This document shows, piece by piece, positions 46,596 to 54,659 of a DNA stretch of 64,000 nucleotides. A model generated the notes under the pieces. That model saw only the letters and a list, made by a program, of their open reading frames with translations. It was not told where the DNA came from and searched no databases. The number at the start of each line of letters is the position of its first letter. Within the stretch, counting starts at the first letter, position 1. The stretch is taken from positions 558,001 through 622,000 of the forward strand of contig CALUZB010000004.1 in assembly GCA_944325195.1 (NCBI GenBank), in the 5' to 3' direction. The position numbers and the translations under genes are program-made. The stretch is from an uncultured Desulfovibrionaceae bacterium. Its GTDB lineage: Bacteria > Desulfobacterota > Desulfovibrionia > Desulfovibrionales > Desulfovibrionaceae.

Positions 46596-47630
46596 GTGAA
46601 AACAGCTTTGATTACTGGAATTACAGGACAGGACGGTTCTTATCTTGCGGATTTGCTCCTTGGAAAAGGCTATACTGTTTACGGGGCTTATCGCCGTACC
46701 AGTACACTGAACTTCTGGCGCATTGAAGAGTTGGGTATCATAAACGATCCTAAGCTGCATTTAGTTGAGCATGATCTGATGGATTTCAGCAGCAGCATAC
46801 GCATGTTGGAAAATGCGCAACCGGATGAAGTCTATAATCTTGCAGCTCAGAGTTTTGTGGGGATCAGCTTCAAACAACCTGAACTGACAACCTCTGTAAC
46901 TGGAATTGGTGCTTTATATCTTTTAGAGGCTATTCGCTTGGTTAATCCAGCCATCCGATTTTATCAGGCCAGCACCTCAGAGATGTTCGGCAAGGTGCAG
47001 GAAGTGCCGCAGACGGAGTTGACACCGTTTTATCCGAGAAGCCCCTATGGCATAGCCAAACTGTATGCCCACTGGCTGACCATCAATTATCGTGAAAGTT
47101 ACGATATTTTCGGCTGTTGCGGGGTGTTATTTAACCATGAATCTCCTTTGCGCGGGGTTGAGTTCGTGACTCGTAAAATTACTGAGGCGTTTGCCAGGAT
47201 TAAGCTTGGACTACAGGAATATCTGGAACTGGGCAATCTCAATGCTATTCGTGATTGGGGTTTTGCCAGGGACTACGTTGATGGAATGTGGCGGATGTTG
47301 CAACAGAATAAGCCGGACACTTATGTTCTAGCTACTGGCAGAGCACATAGCGTTAGGGATTTCGTCAATCTGGCTGCTAATTGTATCGGGATGGAGCTGG
47401 ATTGGAGGGGTGAGGGAGAAAATGAAGTTGGGGTTGATAAGGCGACTGGCATTGTCCGTGTGCGGATCAACCCCAAATTCTATCGCCCGACCGAAGTGGA
47501 TATGTTAATCGGCAATCCTGAAAAAGCAAGGCGTGAACTCGACTGGAAGTCTTCAATAACCCTTGAAGAGCTGTGCAGAATGATGGTTGAGGCTGATCTT
47601 TCCAGAATAGCTCCCACATATAAGGTATAA
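46596..47630 (+). CDS. gmd: GDP-mannose 4,6-dehydratase
   Basis: A 344-residue extended SDR enzyme. The N-terminus '[20 protein letters not shown]' followed by '[11 protein letters not shown]' is the classic Gmd start. The catalytic triad region is '[20 protein letters not shown]' and '[20 protein letters not shown]' (YxxxK), and '[12 protein letters not shown]' is the family hallmark. It converts GDP-mannose to GDP-4-keto-6-deoxymannose, the precursor of GDP-fucose, GDP-rhamnose, GDP-perosamine and others. GTG 46596 is preceded by AAGGA. It follows manC, and an Fcl-like gene lies downstream. Confidence 0.96.
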   Translation: MKTALITGITGQDGSYLADLLLGKGYTVYGAYRRTSTLNFWRIEELGIINDPKLHLVEHDLMDFSSSIRMLENAQPDEVYNLAAQSFVGISFKQPELTTSVTGIGALYLLEAIRLVNPAIRFYQASTSEMFGKVQEVPQTELTPFYPRSPYGIAKLYAHWLTINYRESYDIFGCCGVLFNHESPLRGVEFVTRKITEAFARIKLGLQEYLELGNLNAIRDWGFARDYVDGMWRMLQQNKPDTYVLATGRAHSVRDFVNLAANCIGMELDWRGEGENEVGVDKATGIVRVRINPKFYRPTEVDMLIGNPEKARRELDWKSSITLEELCRMMVEADLSRIAPTYKV

Positions 47631-47632
47631 AT

Positions 47633-48925
47633 ATGAAAGCTCTCCGTCGGTTGGTATATAGTGTATTTGATGCCTTTCCCATCTTACTCCGGCTGAGTGC
47701 CTTTATTCTATTTAGGTTGGACCCGCTGCCCAGATTGAGGCGTAAATATGCGAAACCAGGGGGGGCTTTGCCGAGGAGAAGGCAGCTCCTGCTTGATATC
47801 AGCAGATTGGCTGAATACGATGCGAAGACTGGCATTCAGCGCGTAGTGCGCAGCATTTCGCATGAACTTATTTACCATCCGCCGGAAGGGTATGCTGTAT
47901 ATTTTGTCCGCTCGTCAGATACGAAGGATTGCTATGTTTATGCTCATCATGCGGCGTTAAATATTTTCGGGTATGACGACGGGCTGAAAGAGGATGCAGT
48001 AGTCCGTTATTCGGAAGGAGATATCTTTATTGGGTTGGATTTATCATGGTTAACAATTCCGCTTGGAAGATATTTTCTGAAAGACGTACGGAATTTGGGC
48101 GTCAGAATATACTTTTGTGTATATGATTTGATTCCTGTTCAGTATCCGGAATATTCCCATATCGGCTCTAAAATCTGGTTCTATTATTGGCTTGACACCA
48201 TAACTGGGTTTGACGGGGCACTTTGCATCTCAAAAAGCACTGCTGACGCGCTGAAGAATTGGATGTCGAAAAACTGCCCGGAACGCTTGGAAAAGCTGAA
48301 AATCTCCTGGTTCCATCTGGGGTGCGATATTCAGCAGTCAGTTCCAACCACGGGCTTGCCCCAGGATTCGGAATTTTTTCTTGCTCATATGGGGAAAGCG
48401 CCTTCGGTTCTCGTAGTCAGCACTATCGAGCCGAGAAAGGGATATGGGCAGATTCTGGCGGCATTTGAATACTTGTGGGAAGAGGGCATCAACGTTAATT
48501 TATTTATAGTTGGAGTGACTGGCTGGAAAGTTGGTGCTTTAATAAAAAAAATCAGCAATCATCCTGAAAACGGAAGGCGTTTGTTTAAGCTGGAAAAGGT
48601 TTCAGATGAGTTTTTGGAAAGACTTTATGATAAGGCTGCCGCAGTGCTAATGGCTTCTGAAGCTGAAGGGTTCGGCCTTGCTGTTGTGGAGGGAGCTATG
48701 CACGGCAAGCCGCTCATTCTCAGAGATATTCCTGTTTTCAGAGAAATTGCTGGCGATAATGCTTTCTATTTCAAGGGACACGACCCCGCTGCTCTAGCCT
48801 GTGCTATTAAGGGTTGGCTTTTGCTCTACCGGAACAACAGCGAGCCGTCATCTGAAAATATAAACATTTTAACTTGGAAAGAAAGCGCAAATATGTTGAT
48901 GAAAAATATCTTAAACCAGAATTGA
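47633..48925 (+). CDS. GT4-family glycosyltransferase
   Basis: A 430-residue GT-B enzyme. After a basic N-terminal extension, 'RRQLLLDISRLAEYDAKTGI' begins the catalytic fold, a start typical of mannosyl- or fucosyl-transferases in O-antigen loci. The donor-binding half has 'VLVVSTIEPRKGYGQILAAF' and 'AAVLMASEAEGFGLAVVEGA' with the conserved E-x7-E. The linkage made cannot be told. It begins three bases after gmd's stop. A seven-G tract (47759-47765) in the codons for KPGGAL is in frame as sequenced. Confidence 0.88.
   Translation: MKALRRLVYSVFDAFPILLRLSAFILFRLDPLPRLRRKYAKPGGALPRRRQLLLDISRLAEYDAKTGIQRVVRSISHELIYHPPEGYAVYFVRSSDTKDCYVYAHHAALNIFGYDDGLKEDAVVRYSEGDIFIGLDLSWLTIPLGRYFLKDVRNLGVRIYFCVYDLIPVQYPEYSHIGSKIWFYYWLDTITGFDGALCISKSTADALKNWMSKNCPERLEKLKISWFHLGCDIQQSVPTTGLPQDSEFFLAHMGKAPSVLVVSTIEPRKGYGQILAAFEYLWEEGINVNLFIVGVTGWKVGALIKKISNHPENGRRLFKLEKVSDEFLERLYDKAAAVLMASEAEGFGLAVVEGAMHGKPLILRDIPVFREIAGDNAFYFKGHDPAALACAIKGWLLLYRNNSEPSSENINILTWKESANMLMKNILNQN
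47759..47765 (+). repeat. Poly-G tract (7 G) in a glycosyltransferase gene
   Basis: Seven G near codon 43 of the GT4 gene, in frame. It is shorter than typical contingency tracts but lies in the same locus as the 9-G and 11-G tracts. Confidence 0.8.
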
Positions 48926-48935
48926 GGGTGCCGTC

Positions 48936-49874
48936 ATGTTTGTTAAAAATGCTAGAATTCTTATAACTGGAGCCGGTGGGCTGTTGGGTCATGGAATCAT
49001 CCAGGCATTGAATTGGCTGGGCAGAGAAGACCTGAGGCTTCTCTGCCCGTCAAGGCAGGAAATGGACTGCCTTGAGTATGCCTCTGTTGAAAAGTTTTTT
49101 CAGGAAAACTCTCCGGACTATGTTATTCATCTGGCGGCCGGTGTATTTGGATTAAAGGGGAACCTTGATAACCAGCTGGGCATTCTTTCGAAGAATTCCA
49201 TTATCAATCATAACATATTGGTGAATTCCGCAAAAATCCCTGTGAAGAAAATTTTTTTTGCCGGAAGCGTCGCCTCCTACTCCTTTCCATATGCCATATT
49301 GCCCTTAAAAGAGGAACATCTTCTGGATTCTTATCCGCACTGGGGCGAATTCGGATACGCAATGTCAAAAATACATGCACTTGCTTATCTGAAAATTTTG
49401 GAAAATGACTATTCTATACCGTATACCTACGCCTTGTTTACAAATTTATACGGACCGTATGACAGATTCAACAAAGAAAACGGGCATGTTATCCCAAGCC
49501 TTATCTGCAAGGCAATCAGCGCGGTAAAGGAAAATAGACCCCTGCCGGTATGGGGCACCCCCGGGACTACAAGAGATTTCCTACACAGCCATGATGCAGG
49601 AATAGCGGCAATATTGGCTTTTCGCAAGTTTGACGGAATAATCAACATTGCAAGTGGAACGGAAGTGAAGATGGAACGGCTTGCAAGAGTTGTGGCTGAT
49701 AATTTCGGATTGAAAGATATAGAGTGGCAGGTAAGTCGGCCTGTAGGAATTCCTCGGCGTTCGGTGGATATCGGCAGGTTGAAGAATCTTGGGTTTGAGC
49801 CGCAGTATGATCTGGAAACGGGAATTGCGGATACCGTCGCTTGGGTTAATAATAATCCGAACCTTCGGACATAA
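48936..49874 (+). CDS. GDP-L-fucose synthase-like NAD(P)-dependent epimerase/reductase
   Basis: A 312-residue SDR protein. 'ARILITGAGGLLGHGIIQAL' is the nucleotide-binding start, 'VIHLAAGVFGLKGN' resembles the Fcl/WcaG family, 'FAGSVASYSFP' and 'YAMSKIHAL' supply the catalytic Ser and YxxxK, and 'TNLYGPYDRFNKENGHVIPS' is a strong Fcl-like stretch. With Gmd two genes upstream it would produce GDP-L-fucose or a related 6-deoxyhexose. It is more divergent than typical Fcl, so another 4-keto-sugar reductase is possible. A GAGGG site precedes the ATG. Confidence 0.78.
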   Translation: MFVKNARILITGAGGLLGHGIIQALNWLGREDLRLLCPSRQEMDCLEYASVEKFFQENSPDYVIHLAAGVFGLKGNLDNQLGILSKNSIINHNILVNSAKIPVKKIFFAGSVASYSFPYAILPLKEEHLLDSYPHWGEFGYAMSKIHALAYLKILENDYSIPYTYALFTNLYGPYDRFNKENGHVIPSLICKAISAVKENRPLPVWGTPGTTRDFLHSHDAGIAAILAFRKFDGIINIASGTEVKMERLARVVADNFGLKDIEWQVSRPVGIPRRSVDIGRLKNLGFEPQYDLETGIADTVAWVNNNPNLRT

Positions 49875-49893
49875 ATTCTGAAGAGGTGAAAGG

Positions 49894-51111
49894 ATGAAAA
49901 AAATAGGGATCGTAAGCAGCTTCAGCGATACATGCGGGAATGCATCTTATACCAGAGCGCTGGCCGCAGGGCTTTTTCGGCGTGGGTATGAAGTAAAGAT
50001 ATTTGATCTGCGGCAGGATTTGATGCAGGGCAGAGGGAGGTATCTGAAAAGGCTGGGAGACAACCTGATATCTGAGATAACTGAAGAGGTAAAGCAATGT
50101 GATGCTGTGAATATCCAATGGGAGTACGGCCTGTTTGGATGCACTCATAGCGACATAAAAAACAGGATCCTGAAACTTCTGAAACACCTGAACAAAAATT
50201 TATCCGTTACTCTTCATCGTGTGGACACATACTGTGATGTAAAGGAGCCCTTGAAAAAGTTGGTTCGAGGGCGCGTGGTTAATGCTCTTAGAGGTTTTAA
50301 GGAACAGTACCACCTCTACAGACGGATTGGCCTGACCGGGGAGATTTTGGCTCAGATAAGCGAGAAAAAAGGAAAGGCTATTGTCCACAGCAATAAAGAT
50401 TATTATTCAGCGCTTTCTTTCGGATGTAATGACAAGAGCGATATTATCGTGCATCCCCTGTGTTTTTATGAACACCATACCAGAAATGAGAATGACCTCA
50501 GCGTTAAAAGGTCTCTTCTGGAGAGGTATAGATTGAGCAATGATTCTATTATCATCGGGCTTTTCGGCTTTATCACGAAATATAAAAATTATGAAACAGC
50601 CTTGCGCGCATTGGCTCTGCTTCCTGATATTTATAAAATTATTATTGTAGGCGGGCAGCATCCAGTCGGAATCGCTACAGAGCCAAACGGAGCGGACTAT
50701 ATCAGGAAATTGAATGGCCTGATTCGCAGTCTGAACCTGTGGGGCCGGGTCATTTATTGCGGAGTGCCGGAAACTGATGATGAGATGGTCAGTTATATCC
50801 GTCTATGTGATCATGTTGTTCTTCCTTACAATGAGGTCGGGCAGGGGGGGTCAGGTATTGCCGCTGTCGCCCTTGAAAACAATCTTAACGTGCATCTGGC
50901 AAGAAACTACTGCTTTCTTGAGTTGAAAAAGTTTTTCAATGATTCATTTAAAATGTTTGATATTTCCAATGAAGTGGAGCTGATGCAGAACATTATTTCT
51001 TTAGAGCAGAGTCCGGCTACGGTCCAGCCGGAATGGTCATACAATATAGAAACAAACATTAACACATATTTAATATCCATGAGGTTGACAGATGACAAAG
51101 AAAAAAGCTGA
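49894..51111 (+). CDS. GT-B glycosyltransferase
   Basis: A 405-residue glycosyltransferase. It begins 'KIGIVSSFSDTCGNASYTRA' and has the donor-site region 'IIGLFGFITKYKNYETALRA' followed by 'HVVLPYNEVGQGGSGIAAVA'. It probably belongs to GT4 or a relative; the acceptor is unknown. Seven G (50844-50850) encode the QGGS stretch and are in frame here; a one-base slip would remove the C-terminal quarter. AGGTGAAAGG precedes the ATG. Its end overlaps the methyltransferase start by 20 bases. Confidence 0.82.
   Translation: MKKIGIVSSFSDTCGNASYTRALAAGLFRRGYEVKIFDLRQDLMQGRGRYLKRLGDNLISEITEEVKQCDAVNIQWEYGLFGCTHSDIKNRILKLLKHLNKNLSVTLHRVDTYCDVKEPLKKLVRGRVVNALRGFKEQYHLYRRIGLTGEILAQISEKKGKAIVHSNKDYYSALSFGCNDKSDIIVHPLCFYEHHTRNENDLSVKRSLLERYRLSNDSIIIGLFGFITKYKNYETALRALALLPDIYKIIIVGGQHPVGIATEPNGADYIRKLNGLIRSLNLWGRVIYCGVPETDDEMVSYIRLCDHVVLPYNEVGQGGSGIAAVALENNLNVHLARNYCFLELKKFFNDSFKMFDISNEVELMQNIISLEQSPATVQPEWSYNIETNINTYLISMRLTDDKEKS
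50844..50850 (+). repeat. Poly-G tract (7 G) in the second intact glycosyltransferase gene
   Basis: Seven G within the codons for GQGGSG, near residue 318, in frame as sequenced. Confidence 0.8.
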
Positions 51112-51862
51112 TTTCATGACGAGAGAAGAAATTCTGATCAGAGATTTGCCGCTGGATGGCCCTGGTCTGGAAATTGCCCCTTTGTTTAGGCCGACCCTGG
51201 AACGCAACCGCTACGATATTTATTATTGCGATTGCTGTCCAGCTGAAGAAAGTCGTAAAAAGCATAAAGGATACGACCATGAAGATATTGTGGATATTGA
51301 CTTTATCTGGACTCCCGGGACAAGGCTGTGTGATGCAGCACCGAAGGGGATTAAGTTTAATTATGTGATTGCCAGCCATGTCATTGAGCATGTCCCAGAT
51401 CCTGTAGGGTTTATACTGGACATCTTCGAAGCTATGCGGGGGGGGGGGATACTCTCGCTCGCAGTACCGGATAAGAGAAAGTGTTATGATTATTTCCGAA
51501 GAGAAACTGATGTTGCGCAACTGGTGCATAATTTTATGAATAAAATCACAATACCCAGCACCGAACAGATATTTGATTTTCTGACCAATAACATTGATAC
51601 CAGCTATAATCAGCCTTGGCTAACAGGCGAAAAATTTGAGGAATGCAAGCGCTGCTATACGGATGAGCAGGCTCTCAGCTTTTGCAGGCATGTATTGCTA
51701 ACCGGGCAATATTTAGATGTCCACTGTTCTGTGTTTACTCCAGATGGATTTTTCAAAAACTTCAGCAAGATTATTGAGCTTGGGATTATAAGTAACGCCA
51801 AGATTCATGAACCGTACAGCGGAGACGGGGAATTTTTCTGTAAGATAGAAAAGACAGCGTAA
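51092..51862 (+). CDS. SAM-dependent methyltransferase of the glycan locus
   Basis: A 256-residue class I methyltransferase. 'GPGLEIAPLFRP' is motif I, 'DIVDIDFIW' follows, and 'YVIASHVIEHVPDPVGFILD' then 'IFEAMRGGGILSLAVPDKR' is the typical motif IV-V region. It resembles enzymes that modify sugars in capsule and O-antigen loci; the exact substrate is unknown. The RGGG turn is encoded through 11 consecutive G (51438-51448), in frame as sequenced, so the gene appears to be ON. It overlaps the upstream glycosyltransferase by 20 bases. Confidence 0.83.
   Translation: MTKKKADFMTREEILIRDLPLDGPGLEIAPLFRPTLERNRYDIYYCDCCPAEESRKKHKGYDHEDIVDIDFIWTPGTRLCDAAPKGIKFNYVIASHVIEHVPDPVGFILDIFEAMRGGGILSLAVPDKRKCYDYFRRETDVAQLVHNFMNKITIPSTEQIFDFLTNNIDTSYNQPWLTGEKFEECKRCYTDEQALSFCRHVLLTGQYLDVHCSVFTPDGFFKNFSKIIELGIISNAKIHEPYSGDGEFFCKIEKTA
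51438..51448 (+). repeat. Poly-G tract (11 G) in the methyltransferase gene
   Basis: Eleven consecutive G, the longest homopolymer seen in the window, encode MRGGG near codon 116. In-frame lengths would be 8, 11 or 14; any other length truncates the enzyme before its C-terminal half. Confidence 0.9.
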
Positions 51863-51935
51863 CTTCAAATGCTTTGAGAGTAATGCCAGAAGACTGCTCA
51901 TTTCTCGATTTTTCTCCGGCAGTATCGTATTGAGA

Positions 51936-52106
51936 ATGCGTGGTATCTTAAGTATTCTTGAAATTAACCTTGGTCGAATGGCCCTGCGCCATAATTTTAT
52001 TTGGTTGGATCTGGCTAGGGTGCTGTTGATTTTCCTGGTTGTTTATGCCCATTTTTGCAGCGTTGGAGGTTTTGTGTGGGATTTCCCCGGATTTGTTGGG
52101 GGATGA
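51936..52106 (+). pseudogene. N-terminal remnant of an acyltransferase-3 protein
   Basis: A 56-codon fragment ending at TGA 52104-52106. 'RHNFIWLDLARVLLIFLVVY' followed by AHF resembles the first membrane helix and catalytic-His region of AT3/OafA-type O-acyltransferases. The rest of the gene (about 300 residues) is missing, and a transposase remnant starts at the next codon, so the gene was probably disrupted by an insertion. It would have been the last, glycan-acetylating gene of the locus. Confidence 0.65.
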
Positions 52107-52451
52107 TGTTCACCTTCATCAGCAGATTGCAAACAGGTAGTCGCCCTGATTGATGGCTTTTGCGCCCAGTATTTTTTGGCGGATCGTGGTTATGATACCG
52201 ATGAGATACTTGATCAATCCCTGGAACGGGGAATAACGCCTGTTATCCCTCTTCGGAAGAACCGAAAAGAGCAGCGTAAGTATGATAAAGAGCTTTATCA
52301 AGCTCGGCATCTGATAGAAAATGCCTTTCGCCATTTGAAAGAATGGCGAGGAATTGCGACGAGATATGCTGAAAATACGCTATCATTCCTTGCCCTATTC
52401 ATATTAGGTGCATTCTTCTTTGGGCTTCAATCTCGTGACTACACACCCTAG
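52107..52451 (+). mobile_element. Remnant of an IS5-family transposase gene
   Basis: The 114-codon open stretch from 52107 encodes the C-terminal part of an IS5-type DDE transposase: 'CKQVVALIDGFCAQYFLADR', 'GYDTDEILDQSLERGITPVI', 'KYDKELYQARHLIENAFRHL' and 'KEWRGIATRYAENTLSFLAL'. The second Asp (ADRGYD) and the Glu (ENAF) of the catalytic triad are present; the N-terminal half with the first Asp is gone. No clear terminal inverted repeats were found, so it is a dead fragment. Confidence 0.85.
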
Positions 52452-52833
52452 ACGCAAGCTCATTCAAGGGGGGGACGCTGTCTTGCGCTCGGAGTTGGTG
52501 CCCTGTCTTTATGGGTAGGCTCTATGGGCTGGAAGGCAAAATTCCTTTGTGGTCTGAGACATCGGCCTTTAGGCCAAATAGAGCCTCACTCCGCGCCTTT
52601 TGGGCGGGAGATTAAACGGGGTGGAAGCTTGGAAGGGGATACAATCCCGCCCAAGCGTAAGTCGCAAGCGCCTTCCGGGCTTTGCTACTGCATTGATGGT
52701 TTGAGACCGCCCCCTTCAGGGGGAAAGAAACAGTTGACAAATCGGCTTTGCCGATGGAATCATTTGCAGTAACCCATTACAGTAAACAGCTTATAAATAA
52801 ATTACGATCAGTTTAATTTGGACTGGTGTTGTT
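52452..52833. other. Intergenic region with degenerate, hairpin-rich sequence
   Basis: This is 382 bases with no convincing gene; an 82-codon open frame (52524-52772) is low-complexity and lacks family features. It contains a 7-G run (52468-52474), a CCCCC-TTCA-GGGGG hairpin near 52713 and TCGGCTTTGCCGA near 52743. It is probably leftover DNA from the insertion or deletion event next to it. Confidence 0.45.
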
Positions 52834-53469
52834 TTAATTCGTAATGATTTCTGAGTCGGCTGGGGGCGTGTATATTTTCCCTTGCACCAGAAGAAAATTT
52901 ATTACTTTATTAATGCCGCTGCTGTTTTCTGCGACTTCAACAATTTGTTTTGCATCACTTTCAGCCTCCACCACGCCCAATAATACAACATGACCGGAGT
53001 ACACTTCTGTATCAACCCAACTGGAGCTGATGCCCGGTTCAAGGATCAAATTAACTCTTAAGGCGCAGGCAGCGGCAAAATCTCCCAGCAAACTACCTGA
53101 ATTCAGTGGGAAGAAACAATAGTCAAGGCTGAGCACTCCTTCTTCCTGCAATGTAAATCGCACTGCCGGCTCTTTAAAGTCCTCAGGCGGATCGCCCACT
53201 AAAAATACCCGTCCTTGATAGACATAAACATTCAGGAAAAATCCTTCCTTGGCTCGTAATTGCATCAATTTTTGCTTGATGCGCAATTGCAGATCGGTGT
53301 CGGCCGCCATATCTCCAATGGTGCGCTGATCCACGGCTGCTTCATAGCCGAAATGGGCAATGGTCGGCACTACGTCCACGGCTGAACTGGGAATCAACAA
53401 TGCACAACCGGCAAGTTCACTAACTGATAAAAAGCCGGATAAAATGATTATTGCCAGGTTGCGCCTCAT
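52834..53469 (-). CDS. BON-domain lipoprotein
   Basis: A 211-residue lipoprotein with lipobox LAGC after a 21-residue signal. Two BON-like domains follow: 'DTDLQLRIKQKLMQLRAKEG' with 'LNVYVYQGRVFLVGDPPE', and 'VDTEVYSGHVVLLGVVEAES' with 'AKQIVEVAENSSGINKVINF'. This layout resembles DolP/OsmY-type envelope proteins that bind anionic phospholipids and help maintain the outer membrane. Its ATG overlaps the larC stop by four bases, so it is translationally coupled to an apparently unrelated gene. Confidence 0.82.
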   Translation of the reverse strand: MRRNLAIIILSGFLSVSELAGCALLIPSSAVDVVPTIAHFGYEAAVDQRTIGDMAADTDLQLRIKQKLMQLRAKEGFFLNVYVYQGRVFLVGDPPEDFKEPAVRFTLQEEGVLSLDYCFFPLNSGSLLGDFAAACALRVNLILEPGISSSWVDTEVYSGHVVLLGVVEAESDAKQIVEVAENSSGINKVINFLLVQGKIYTPPADSEIITN

Positions 53470-54626
53470 TTATTGCTTTTCCGGAATCCCCTGGTTTTTA
53501 GTTCCAGAACAGTTGTCATATTATCTGAAGCCGCTTGATTCAGGGCCTCAAACTCTGGTTTAATGAATTCCTTGCCGGCAAGTGTATAAGTTTTCGCTTG
53601 AAGCGGCGTCGAAATGCCGTCCATTTGAACTTCTGATTCATCCCGGGGCAAGATCCGACGGGCCTCTTTTCTTCTGCGGATGCCCAAGGTATGTGTTTCC
53701 ATAAAGAAAACATTTTCCAGATGCTCAAGATTGTTTTCCAAACAGATAACCCGCAATAATCCGCCGGGGCGTCCTTTTTTCGTTATTCCGGGCATAAACA
53801 GTACGTCCAATGCCCCTTCGCTCATCAATCTGTTTAAAGCATGTCCCAGCTCTTCCCCGCTTAAATGGTCAATGTGGCTTTCCAATATCCAGACCCATTC
53901 CAGGTCATGGCTGATTTCGGGTTGGGTTTCAAGCAAATATGCGCGCATACCCAACCCCTTGGGATTAGTGCCGAAAGCCAAGGTATGGCGAATAAGCCTG
54001 CCTTTCGGGAAAGGGATAAAATCATCAACAATACAATCAAGCAGAAGCGCTCCGGTGGGAGTGATGATTTCCCAATCGGATTTTACCCCGCTGATAGGTT
54101 TATTTTCAAGTAAACGCAAGGTAGCCGGGGCCGGCAGACTGATTGTGCCGTGGCAGGTTTCCGCTGTGCCCTCAAACCAGGGAACCGGCCCGGCCAATAC
54201 CTGCTCAATACCCAGCTCATTCATGCCCCAGAAAGCGCCGGCCACATCTATAATTGTATCTACTCCCCCCACCTCATGAAAATGAACCTGGTCAAGGGGA
54301 ATGCCGTGCGCTAAAGCTTCAGCCTCAGCTAAACGCAATAAGGCGTGGCGAATATGGGCCCATACCTGGTCGGACAGGTTAAGACTTTTAACAGCTTCAA
54401 ACATTTCTTCCAGGTGACGCAAAGGCTGAGGAGATGATTCTTCAATATCCAAACCTAATCCCATAAAATGGTTGCGGGTGATGTGCCTGGAGCGCAAGCC
54501 TGTAATTAAGCCTACTTGCTTTAATTTTTCTTCAAAGGGGCTGAGATCGAGCCCTAACCCACATAAAGCGGCCAGAAACATATCGCCGGAAATGCCGTTT
54601 TCCAAATCTAGATACAATGTTTTCAT
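53466..54626 (-). CDS. larC: LarC nickel-insertion protein (nickel-pincer cofactor synthesis)
   Basis: A 386-residue protein that begins 'TLYLDLENGISGDMFLAALC', the hallmark of LarC (formerly DUF111). 'HGIPLDQVHFHEVGGVDTII' and 'IITPTGALLLDCIVDDF' are further landmarks, with the His cluster probably binding nickel. LarC inserts Ni into the pyridinium bisthiocarboxylate cofactor using CTP. In some lactobacilli the gene is split by a programmed frameshift, but here it is one continuous ORF. larB and larE are not in this window. NikR at 60.2 kb is another nickel-related gene, but not adjacent. Confidence 0.9.
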   Translation of the reverse strand: MKTLYLDLENGISGDMFLAALCGLGLDLSPFEEKLKQVGLITGLRSRHITRNHFMGLGLDIEESSPQPLRHLEEMFEAVKSLNLSDQVWAHIRHALLRLAEAEALAHGIPLDQVHFHEVGGVDTIIDVAGAFWGMNELGIEQVLAGPVPWFEGTAETCHGTISLPAPATLRLLENKPISGVKSDWEIITPTGALLLDCIVDDFIPFPKGRLIRHTLAFGTNPKGLGMRAYLLETQPEISHDLEWVWILESHIDHLSGEELGHALNRLMSEGALDVLFMPGITKKGRPGGLLRVICLENNLEHLENVFFMETHTLGIRRRKEARRILPRDESEVQMDGISTPLQAKTYTLAGKEFIKPEFEALNQAASDNMTTVLELKTRGFRKSNK

Positions 54627-54659
54627 TTAATCGCGTTCCATTACAAGCTGGTTGCCTGG

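Noticed and set aside
52524-52772. 82-codon ORF downstream of the IS remnant
   Set aside because: Low-complexity, Pro/Gly/Lys-rich, no binding site, and located in apparently degenerate DNA.
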